A stretch of 6,987 bases of DNA from Opitutia bacterium UBA977 (lineage in GTDB: Bacteria > Verrucomicrobiota > Verrucomicrobiia > Opitutales > Coraliomargaritaceae), in NCBI GenBank assembly GCA_002292345.1, contig DBBT01000138.1:1-6987 (forward strand), given 5' to 3'. The number at the start of each line of letters is the position of its first letter. The stretch's first letter is position 1. The notes below the pieces were generated by a model, which was given only the letters and a program-made list of their open reading frames with translations, ran no database searches and was not told the DNA's origin. Below are positions 1 to 6,069 of this stretch, piece by piece. The position numbers and the translations under genes are program-made.

Positions 1-1
1 T

Positions 2-2062
2 TCATGGATCGTCTCCGCCATTAAACTTCAGGTCGAACGCGTACTAGAAGCTGTATTTCTAAATGAACCAACAATTGGTTTAACTCAGTTAAAAGATCTG
101 CCCACTAAGTTTACTGAGTTTAATGACAATCAGTCGCTGATTAACCTAATTGCAAAAGTAATTAAGCGATCACTTCCAACTCGAAATATAGCCATTTTTA
201 CAAGAGAAAACGAAGGTCAACCTTATCGCATCCTTGCTAAGAATGGCAGGTTCCCGAATTTAAAGGCAGTTCGTGAGATTGCTGCTAATAGTCCACTAAT
301 AGTGTCGCTTTCTAAGAGAGCTATACCCCTAAACATTAACAAAGTAACTAAGAGTATCGATCCGGCAGTCTATCTAAGCTTAGTTGACCTACGCAATGCA
401 TTGAATGTTTCGGTCATCATTCCGATTTCTTCAAATCAGCAACTTTATGGCCTCATCTTACTCGGGCCTCTTAAGAACCAGCAGAAATGGGACAATGAAA
501 CAACTACGGTTTTATTTACTCTGGGTGCACAAATAGGGATTCATTTTCGAACCAAGGAATTAGAAGCAATCGTTGAGCTCCGCAGTATCGAATTGGAACA
601 GCGCAATGAACAATTAGAAAAAGCAAACATACAAAAGCAAAATTTCTTAACCAGCTTCAGCCACGAGATTCGAAATCCTCTAAATGGTATAATCAACATC
701 TCGCAACTACTAGCGGAAGAGAAAGACTTAACTGATACTCAAGCCGAACTGATCAATTACCTCATTTCCTGCAAGCAGCACCTAGAGCAATTAATTATAC
801 CTACGTTAGATTACAGCAGCCTCGAAGCAGGAATCTATCATTGCACTGAAGAACCGTTTGATGTGAACACCATTATTAAAAGTTTAATAGCGATGCATTC
901 TCACCAAGCCGAAAGCAAGGGCTTGCAGTTGAGTTGCGATCTAACAGAAGTATCGAATAATTGGATTGGAGCAGTTACACCACTCAGACAGATTCTCATT
1001 AACCTAATATCTAATGCGATTAAGTACACCGACAGCGGGTCTGTGAACTTAGAATTGAGCTATCAGCAGAATGAAAAAAATATCACTGCAACTTTTAGCA
1101 TTAAAGATACTGGCCCAGGAATTCCAATAATCCAACAGGACTTAATATTCCACCCATCAACACGCCTTGCAGTGAATGAGAATAGTCAGCCCGGTTCTGG
1201 GATGGGGCTTCCGATCTCTCGAAGGATTGCGCAAACCCTAAATGGCACGCTTAATCTCAAGGAGTCCGAAACTAAAAGTGGCAGCGTTTTCGAACTGACA
1301 CTGCCCTTCAAATTAGGGGCCGCCATTAATGAGAAAACCCTCAGCAATAAAACCCAGCTAATCTTTGACCAAAAGTTGGTGTTGCTTGCGGATGATATGG
1401 ACTTCAATCGCTACGCCTATCGCATTTTACTCGAGAAAATGGGAGCGACAGTGATAGAGGCTTGTAATGGCAAACAAGCACTTGAGAAACTACAATCTGA
1501 AAAATTCGATGTGGTTATATTAGATATTAATATGCCTCTCATGAATGGTATAGAAGTTGTCCAAGAGTATTTTCTAACATCCACGGTCAACCCACCCACG
1601 TTTATCGCGTATAGTGCTTTAACCGATTCAGAAACTGCAAAAAAATGTCTAAGTTCAGGGTTTCATCACTTCATCGAAAAACCTCTTACGGCTAATAAAA
1701 TAGGCATTATTTTTAACTCGGAAGAATATAACTCGTGTACGCCTCAACGCGGGTTGCTAGATTATCTGGGAGGGGACGATGCCACTAAGATTACGTTGCT
1801 AAATAAACGCTACCAGCAATCGTTCAGCCTAGGTCTAGAGCAACTAACTCAGCATATTGAGCGGAAAGAACTGAGTGCAATACGTAGCAGCCTGCACAAG
1901 TTGCGGGGCCTGGCATGCATGCAAAATAATACAAATATAAACAGGATACTGGACGAGATGTCAGTTTTGATTAACGAAAATGCGTTATCGCATGAATTCA
2001 ACCAACTACTCGACCATTTAAAAACCCAAATCACCGCAGATGCCGTTCCTGCTAGCAATTAG
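2..2062 (+). CDS. Hybrid sensor histidine kinase (GAF-HisKA-HATPase-REC-HPt), 5' end outside window
   Basis: Signal-sensing kinase that should autophosphorylate and pass phosphate His-Asp-His to an unseen response regulator. The frame is open from the left edge (686 visible residues), so the start lies upstream; the GTG at 302 falls inside the GAF-like fold and is not the real start. Visible residues about 45-185 look like a GAF domain (ends with VIIPISSNQQLYGLILLGPL). About 185-212 is a Glu/Gln-rich coiled-coil linker. The HisKA motif SHEIRNPLNGI has phospho-acceptor His221. HATPase motifs are NLISNAIKY (N338), DTGPGIP (D369) and GSGMGL (398-403); the F-box is divergent (LIFHPSTRL). The receiver has Asp464/Asp465, acceptor Asp508 (VVILDINMP), Ser538 and Lys560. 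The C-terminal helical region with LHKLRGLA (His632) is an HPt domain, less certain than the rest. No DNA-binding output domain follows. A membrane N-terminus is likely but unseen. The gene is AT-rich compared with the gat genes. Confidence 0.93.
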   Translation, partial: SWIVSAIKLQVERVLEAVFLNEPTIGLTQLKDLPTKFTEFNDNQSLINLIAKVIKRSLPTRNIAIFTRENEGQPYRILAKNGRFPNLKAVREIAANSPLIVSLSKRAIPLNINKVTKSIDPAVYLSLVDLRNALNVSVIIPISSNQQLYGLILLGPLKNQQKWDNETTTVLFTLGAQIGIHFRTKELEAIVELRSIELEQRNEQLEKANIQKQNFLTSFSHEIRNPLNGIINISQLLAEEKDLTDTQAELINYLISCKQHLEQLIIPTLDYSSLEAGIYHCTEEPFDVNTIIKSLIAMHSHQAESKGLQLSCDLTEVSNNWIGAVTPLRQILINLISNAIKYTDSGSVNLELSYQQNEKNITATFSIKDTGPGIPIIQQDLIFHPSTRLAVNENSQPGSGMGLPISRRIAQTLNGTLNLKESETKSGSVFELTLPFKLGAAINEKTLSNKTQLIFDQKLVLLADDMDFNRYAYRILLEKMGATVIEACNGKQALEKLQSEKFDVVILDINMPLMNGIEVVQEYFLTSTVNPPTFIAYSALTDSETAKKCLSSGFHHFIEKPLTANKIGIIFNSEEYNSCTPQRGLLDYLGGDDATKITLLNKRYQQSFSLGLEQLTQHIERKELSAIRSSLHKLRGLACMQNNTNINRILDEMSVLINENALSHEFNQLLDHLKTQITADAVPASN

Positions 2063-2078
2063 CCACACGGCAAGTGGC
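2062..2078. terminator. Weak stem-loop between convergent kinase gene and gatB
   Basis: GCCAC and GTGGC can pair as a 5-bp stem with a 7-base loop; the left arm begins at the last base of the kinase stop codon. The nearest T run on the + strand starts about 12 bases after the stem, so this is not a classical intrinsic terminator. The only support is its place in the 73-base gap between two convergent genes, where transcription from both sides has to stop. It may be chance. Confidence 0.22.
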
Positions 2079-2135
2079 GATTATAGGCATTTTAATAGGA
2101 CTATTGCATTCGATTTATGTATAGCCTAAAGCATA

Positions 2136-3602
2136 CTACCCAGCATCAATCAGCTGTTTTAATAGCTGATCCAGCATCGCAGGATTTGCCTTACCTTTAG
2201 TAGCTTTCATCACGGGTCCCTTTAAGGCATTCAGCGCCTTCTCATTGCCGTCTTTATATTGACCGACTGCCTTCGCGTTGCCAGCGATAGCTTCGCGGCA
2301 GAGGGCTTCGATCTCGCCGGTGTCGTTACTTTGCTTGAGGCCTTTTTTCTCGACGATGGCGTCGGGCATGTCGCCGGTGGCGAACATGTCCGTAAAGACT
2401 TCCTTACCGATCTGCTTGGAAATCACCCCTTCGTCGATGATCTTAACGAGCGTCGCGATGTGCGCGGGCGAGAGCTTTGATTGGCTGACAGAGTGTGCCG
2501 ATTCACCGTGGTCGGAGACGGCAGAAAGTTCGCGAAGTAAATCGTTGGTGATATAGTTGGCGATCGCCTTGGGCGCGTTGTGCGTCTCCAGAGCGGCTTC
2601 AAAGAATTCACTGAGCTCGCGATCTTGGCAGAGCACGGATGTGATGGTAAACGGCAGACCAAGCTCTTCTTGGTAGCGGCGCTGTTTGTCCAATGGACGC
2701 TCCGGCAGTTCGGCTTCGAGTTCAGCCACGCGGGCGCGGTCCATCCGCACGGGCATCAGATCAGGATCTGGAAAATACCGGTAGTCGTGCGCCTCTTCCT
2801 TACTGCGGAGCGAGAAGCTAATGGCTTTATCCACATCCCAGCGGCGGGTCTCTTGCGTGATCTTGCCACCCTCTTCCAGAATATCAGTCTGACGTGAAAT
2901 CTCGTATTCGATCGATGCCTTGACATTGGACATGGAGTTGAGGTTCTTCATCTCAGTGCGGGTGCCGAGCTTATCGGAACCGACTGGGCGAATCGATACG
3001 TTGGCGTCGCAACGCATTTGCCCCTTCTCCATATCACAGTCGGAAATACCGGCATAGATAATCATGTTACGCAGGCAGTTGAGAAACGCGACTGCCTCGG
3101 TGGACGAGCTCATGTCGGGCTCGGTCACGATCTCGGCGAGTGGCACGCCAGCACGGTTGAAATCGATTACGGTATCGAAGGCCTCGTGTGTGAGCTTGCC
3201 CGGGTCTTCTTCGAGGTGAATACGATTGAGCTGCACCCAGAGGTGGTCGCCTTCGACATTGCGCGACGGACCAGGGAGCTCGATCTCGACCTTACCACCG
3301 ATGCAAAGCGGTTCTTCGTTTTGCGTGAGCTGGTAGTTTTTTGGCGAGTCAGGATAAAAATAGTTTTTACGATCCCACTTGCAGACTGCGGCGATCTCGC
3401 AACCGAGCATCCGACCAAGCTTAGCGCACTGCTCGATGGCGAAATGGTTGAGCACTGGCAGCGTGCCGGGCAAGCCAAGCACCACGGCGTCGGTTAGCGT
3501 ATTGGGCGCAGCACCATAATGGTAAGGTGCGGCGGTAAACATCTTGGTGCGGGTTTTAACCTGCACGTGAATTTCGAGTCCGATGACTGCTTCGTATTCC
3601 AT
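2136..3602 (-). CDS. gatB: Asp-tRNA(Asn)/Glu-tRNA(Gln) amidotransferase subunit B
   Basis: GatB is the kinase/transamidation and tRNA-binding subunit of GatCAB: it activates the misacylated Glu-tRNA(Gln) or Asp-tRNA(Asn) with ATP, and ammonia from GatA converts it to the amide in the cytoplasm. The 488 residues are full family length. The start is fixed by the canonical N-terminus YEAVIGLEIHVQ (Glu10, His12 of the metal/active site). Other family signatures are LGLPGTLPVLN (42-52), DRKNYFYPDSPKNYQLTQ (77-94), RIHLEEDPGKL (127-137), DFNRAGVPLAEIVTEPD (147-163), GQMRCDANVS (194-203) and EMKNLNS (217-223). The C-terminal part from about residue 335 is the helical YqeY-like tail that holds tRNA, ending KATKGKANPAMLDQLLKQL. 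It is last in the gatC-gatA-gatB order, 178 bases after gatA. No Shine-Dalgarno is seen before the ATG. The cysteine often found just before LGLPG is Val here (AVVLGLPG). Confidence 0.98.
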   Translation of the reverse strand: MEYEAVIGLEIHVQVKTRTKMFTAAPYHYGAAPNTLTDAVVLGLPGTLPVLNHFAIEQCAKLGRMLGCEIAAVCKWDRKNYFYPDSPKNYQLTQNEEPLCIGGKVEIELPGPSRNVEGDHLWVQLNRIHLEEDPGKLTHEAFDTVIDFNRAGVPLAEIVTEPDMSSSTEAVAFLNCLRNMIIYAGISDCDMEKGQMRCDANVSIRPVGSDKLGTRTEMKNLNSMSNVKASIEYEISRQTDILEEGGKITQETRRWDVDKAISFSLRSKEEAHDYRYFPDPDLMPVRMDRARVAELEAELPERPLDKQRRYQEELGLPFTITSVLCQDRELSEFFEAALETHNAPKAIANYITNDLLRELSAVSDHGESAHSVSQSKLSPAHIATLVKIIDEGVISKQIGKEVFTDMFATGDMPDAIVEKKGLKQSNDTGEIEALCREAIAGNAKAVGQYKDGNEKALNALKGPVMKATKGKANPAMLDQLLKQLIDAG

Positions 3603-3780
3603 ACTGGAGTAGTGACGCGCTTCGCGCGAAGTGATGGTGAAAGTGAGAGTGGCTTAGGTTGCGTGAGTTTAAACCGCAGAGTTCGCGGAGAGCGATAAGT
3701 GAAACTAGTAAGAATTAAGAAAAAGTGAAAGTTAAGGCTCAAGTGTTTCGCACTCTTCACTATCACTTTCACTCGTCACT
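3603..3780. repeat. Repeat-filled gap between gatA and gatB
   Basis: This 178-base gap has no plausible gene. It holds an imperfect inverted pair, 3630-3651 against 3758-3780 (about 20 matching positions, two mismatches and one gap by hand alignment). Each arm is a degenerate period-6 AGTGAN array; the shared core is GTGAAAGTGA at 3637-3646, with its complement at 3763-3772. The right arm begins at the first base after the gatA stop codon. Between the arms lies AAACCGCAGAGTTCGCGGAG (3671-3690), followed by AGCG, which resembles a dispersed 'ACCGCAGAG' repeat I recall from verrucomicrobial and planctomycete genomes; that link is from memory. A 12-bp perfect palindrome CTTCGCGCGAAG sits at 3620-3631, 18 bases upstream of the gatB ATG. 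A gatA-gatB transcript would carry all of this as structured RNA. Confidence 0.6.
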
Positions 3781-3805
3781 CTACAAAGCGGGAACCGCTT
3801 TGTAG
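3781..3805 (-). repeat. Perfect 11-bp inverted repeat spanning the gatA stop codon
   Basis: The arms CTACAAAGCGG (3781-3791) and CCGCTTTGTAG (3795-3805) are perfect reverse complements separated by three bases. In the gatA mRNA this is a strong hairpin that covers the last codons (YYKAVPAL) and ends exactly with the TAG stop. No U run follows on the - strand, so it does not look like a standard intrinsic terminator. It could be a 3'-end stabilising or attenuating hairpin, or a coding tail shaped by an inverted repeat at the border of the repeat-filled gap. Confidence 0.7.
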
Positions 3806-5247
3806 TAGTCGTGAGCTTGCTCGAAGGCGTTGGCTACGGCGAACATGTCGGCTTCGCCAAAGGCTTTGCCGATGACTTGCAGGCCGATAGGCAAACCGCT
3901 TTCGGTAAATCCACTCGGAACGGAGATCGCCGGCAAGCCAGCAAGATTGACTGAGATGGTGTAGATGTCGCTCAGATACATGGCGAGTGGATCATCGGCG
4001 CGCTCGCCGCGCTTGAACGCTGGTGTGGGCGAGGTCGGCGTAAGGATCGCATCACATTGCTCAAAGGCGGTCTCGAAATCACCGAGGATCAAGCGGCGCA
4101 CTTTTTGCGCACGCAAATAGTACGCGTCGTAATAACCTGAACTGAGCACATAGGTGCCAAGAATGATGCGGCGCTTCACTTCATCGCCGAAGCCTTCGCC
4201 GCGGCTCTTAGTAAAGAGAGTGAGTGCATCCTTCGCCTCTTCGCTGCGGTGCGAGTAGCGCACCCCGTCGAAGCGAGCCAAGTTAGAAGAGGCCTCCGCA
4301 GTTGCCACGATGTAATAAACCGGCACGGCCAATTCGGAGTGCGGCAGCGAAATATCAACGATCTCGCAGCCCTGGCTCTTATACCAGTCGATGGCTTGCT
4401 CGATATTAGCCTTCACCTCAGGGTCGATCCCTTCAGCAAAGAATTCACGCGGCACGCCAAGTTTCCAAGGACCCTTCTTTTCCTTAAGAGCTTGCGCGTA
4501 ATTGCTGTCACCTTGCGGCGCGATCGAAGTGGAATCGAGTGGATCCTTGCCAAGCATCGCTTGCAGCAGCAAAGCAGCATCTTCGACAGTGCGCGCAAAC
4601 GGACCGACTTGGTCGAGCGACGATGCAAAAGCGACCAGGCCGTAGCGAGAAATGAGGCCGTAAGTGGGCTTCATCCCGACGACGCCACAAAGCGCGGCAG
4701 GTTGACGAATCGAACCACCGGTATCGGTGCCGAGAGTAGCGATCGCCTCGCCAGCTGCCATCGCAGCGGCACTACCACCGGAGGAACCACCAGGGATGGT
4801 ATCGAGGTCCCATGGGTTGCAGGTAGTATGGTAAGCGGAATTTTCTGTGGAGGAGCCCATCGCAAACTCGTCCATATTGAGGCGCCCCCAGATCACGGCA
4901 CCAGCCTCGCGCAACTTGACAATACAAGTCGCGTCAAACGGAGAGACATAGTTCTCGAGCATCTTGGAAGCACAACGCAGCGGCTGATCCTTAACGGCGA
5001 GCGTGTCTTTGATGCCGATGGGAATACCATCAAGCGGTCCAAGGACTTCGCCAGCCGCGCGGCGCTGATCAGAGTCCTGCGCTTGCGCGAGTGCATCGTC
5101 GGCGTCGGACGAGAGGAAGGCTCGTACTTGGCCGTCGACTGCTGCGGTCCGATCGATCACTGCTTGAGTGATGGCAACCGAAGTCGTTTGACCCGCAGCG
5201 AGCATCGCGGCGAGTTCGGAAATAGTTTTGAAATGGAGATCGGACAT
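3781..5247 (-). CDS. gatA: Asp-tRNA(Asn)/Glu-tRNA(Gln) amidotransferase subunit A (glutaminase)
   Basis: GatA hydrolyses glutamine (or asparagine) and delivers ammonia through an internal channel to GatB. The 488 residues span a complete amidase-signature protein. The Ser-cisSer-Lys triad is visible: Lys80 in IPIGIKDTLA, the cis-Ser at 155 in IPGGSSGGSAAA, and nucleophile Ser179 in TDTGGSIRQPAALCG; each sits one position after the numbering I recall for Staphylococcus aureus GatA (79/154/178). Further family blocks are GRLNMDEFAMGSSTENSAY (121-139), GVVGMKPTYGLISRYGL (188-204), SLDQVGPFART (210-220) and NLAGLPAISVPSGF (434-447). The ATG start gives the usual short N-terminal lead (MSDLHFKTISELAAML). 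It is second in the gatC-gatA-gatB order, 178 bases from each neighbour instead of the few bases common in compact gat operons. No Shine-Dalgarno is evident (TTTTCCTGTCGC before ATG). The final codons form a perfect inverted repeat. Confidence 0.98.
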   Translation of the reverse strand: MSDLHFKTISELAAMLAAGQTTSVAITQAVIDRTAAVDGQVRAFLSSDADDALAQAQDSDQRRAAGEVLGPLDGIPIGIKDTLAVKDQPLRCASKMLENYVSPFDATCIVKLREAGAVIWGRLNMDEFAMGSSTENSAYHTTCNPWDLDTIPGGSSGGSAAAMAAGEAIATLGTDTGGSIRQPAALCGVVGMKPTYGLISRYGLVAFASSLDQVGPFARTVEDAALLLQAMLGKDPLDSTSIAPQGDSNYAQALKEKKGPWKLGVPREFFAEGIDPEVKANIEQAIDWYKSQGCEIVDISLPHSELAVPVYYIVATAEASSNLARFDGVRYSHRSEEAKDALTLFTKSRGEGFGDEVKRRIILGTYVLSSGYYDAYYLRAQKVRRLILGDFETAFEQCDAILTPTSPTPAFKRGERADDPLAMYLSDIYTISVNLAGLPAISVPSGFTESGLPIGLQVIGKAFGEADMFAVANAFEQAHDYYKAVPAL

Positions 5248-5279
5248 GCGACAGGAAAACTCAGGTCATGTGTAACTTG

Positions 5280-5406
5280 AACCACGAATGGACACGAATT
5301 AGCACGAATATTTTTTAGAAATTATATATTAAAATCAAAGTCCAACTAAGGATACTAGAGTCACTCACCATACATGATTTGTGTCTATTCGTATCCATTC
5401 GCGGTT
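5280..5406. repeat. Inverted pair of 'CCACGAATGGACACGAAT'-type repeats in the gatC-gatA gap
   Basis: The left arm 5280-5312 begins AACCACGAATGGACACGAAT. The right arm 5374-5406, read on the - strand, begins AACCGCGAATGGATACGAAT. By hand alignment 18 of the first 20 bases and 25 of 33 overall agree. The 61-base spacer is AT-rich at its left end. In the left arm the hexamer ACGAAT recurs at 5284, 5294 and 5304, an exact 10-base period. The sequence resembles a dispersed intergenic repeat that I recall from verrucomicrobial and other environmental genomes; this identification is from memory. No transposase lies in the window, and I see no clear target-site duplication. The element fills 127 of the 178 bases between gatC and gatA. 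Confidence 0.7.
5321..5326 (-). promoter_or_regulatory. Possible -10 box for gatA inside the repeat spacer
   Basis: The - strand reads TATAAT exactly, 74 bases upstream of the gatA ATG. The hexamer 17 bases further upstream is TTAGTT, a poor -35. A better match, TTGGAC, lies only 13 bases away, too close for a sigma-70 promoter. The surroundings are very AT-rich, so a chance match is quite possible. If real, it would let gatA and gatB be transcribed independently of gatC. Confidence 0.2.
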
Positions 5407-5425
5407 TTACTAAAATAGAGTGCAC

Positions 5426-5719
5426 TTATTCGACGACTTTGGGCACGACGACTTGATTGTCGCGTTGCTCGGGAGCCATATTGAGCAACACTTCGGGTGC
5501 GTACGTTGGGCCGGGCTCATCGCCTTCGCGCCAGACATTGAAGACACGATGTGCGTGGGCCATCGGTTCGACGCTTTCGACATCGACAGCGTTGAGCTTG
5601 TCAAAGTAGCCGAGAATGTCGTCGAGTTGGGTGCCAAGTTTGGATTTTTCGTCGTCGGAAAGATCGAGCCGCGCTAGGTTGGCGACGTAGTCGATATCAA
5701 TGTGTGGTGTTTCGCTCAT
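5426..5719 (-). CDS. gatC: Asp-tRNA(Asn)/Glu-tRNA(Gln) amidotransferase subunit C
   Basis: GatC is the small subunit that wraps around the GatA-GatB interface and stabilises the complex. With the start at 5719 the protein has 97 residues, the usual GatC size. Family features in order: HIDIDYVANLARLDLSDDEK near the N-terminus, the helix LDDILGYFDKLNAVDVESVEP, then VWREGDEPG (the normal xLReDe segment) and the C-terminal NMAPEQRDNQVVVPKVVE. The frame stays open to an ATG at 5854, but the extra 45 residues match nothing in GatC, and MSETPHIDIDYVANLA is a typical beginning, so the inner ATG was chosen. No Shine-Dalgarno is visible (CCCTGACTCTCAAA before ATG). It is the first gene of the gatC-gatA-gatB cluster, with 350 non-coding bases upstream. 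Confidence 0.95.
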   Translation of the reverse strand: MSETPHIDIDYVANLARLDLSDDEKSKLGTQLDDILGYFDKLNAVDVESVEPMAHAHRVFNVWREGDEPGPTYAPEVLLNMAPEQRDNQVVVPKVVE

Positions 5720-5994
5720 TTTGAGAGTCAGGGTGGAAGTTTCGCTGAGAGTGACTAAGTGTGATTCAATTGAAACTGCGCGCGCAGGCACCGCACAATA
5801 AACCACAGCAAAAAAGGACCCCATAGACAAAACAGCCTCGATCGACTCGCGCAACTAAGAATCGCTGATCAGCGGCTAAAACCTGAGCACGCCAACGCCG
5901 CTGCCAGCTAAGCGTATGCAACAGCAGGCTGTTTAGAGCGATTTTTCGCGCTTAAGTTCGTGCTATTTAGTTCTGTCGACCATGACCATACAGC
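5720..5994. other. Non-coding leader region upstream of gatC
   Basis: Most of the 350-base gap between gatC and the sulfatase; the promoter of gatC should lie here or overlap the sulfatase 3' end. I find no - strand TATAAT/TTGACA pair that I would defend and no convincing small ORF. A perfect 12-bp palindrome CGCTGATCAGCG sits at 5863-5874, about 145 bases upstream of the gatC ATG. A short hairpin AACAG..CTGTT (5920-5933) and GCGA-TTTT-TCGC (5938-5949) lie further out. AGTGA-like words at 5748-5765 recall the repeats in the gatA-gatB gap, but weakly. Confidence 0.4.
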
Positions 5995-6020
5995 TAGCGA
6001 ACACTGAGTGTTATCCGCTA
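5995..6020 (-). terminator. Imperfect hairpin downstream of the sulfatase gene
   Basis: TAGCG (5995-5999) and AACACT (6000-6005) pair with AGTGTT (6007-6012) and CGCTA (6016-6020), giving 11 base pairs around a one-base centre with a three-base bulge (ATC at 6013-6015). It lies about 50 bases beyond the sulfatase stop codon on its strand. No T run follows on the - strand, so termination is only suggested by position. A dyad operator for a regulator is the alternative. Confidence 0.3.
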
Positions 6021-6069
6021 GATTGAACCGACGTTATCTAATCGGATACACATAGGTACTTCGCACTGA

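Noticed and set aside
302..2062. Kinase starting at the GTG at 302
   Set aside because: The frame is open to the left edge and the residues before 302 continue the GAF-like domain (IAIFTRENEGQPYRILAKNG), so the gene begins upstream of the window.
3018..3497. + strand open frame of 159 codons opposite gatB
   Set aside because: Antisense shadow of gatB, no domain signatures, no credible start signal.
3494..3772. 92-codon - strand frame covering the gatA-gatB gap
   Set aside because: It runs out of frame through the repeat-filled gap and into gatB. The Ser/Leu-rich translation reflects the AGTGA/TCACT repeats and is not a real protein.
4249..5280. Long + strand open frame (343 codons) opposite gatA
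   Set aside because: It lies fully antisense to a confidently identified gene, and the translation is Arg/His-rich with no recognisable domain. It is a codon-bias shadow of gatA.
5280..5406. Insertion sequence or CRISPR repeat
   Set aside because: There is no transposase, only two copies in inverted orientation, and no regular spacers, so neither an intact IS nor a CRISPR array is supported.
5426..5854. Longer gatC starting at the ATG at 5854
   Set aside because: The extra 45 residues have no GatC similarity; the ATG at 5719 gives the normal family length and N-terminus. The hydrophobic stretch in the extension is not evidence of a signal peptide for a cytosolic subunit.
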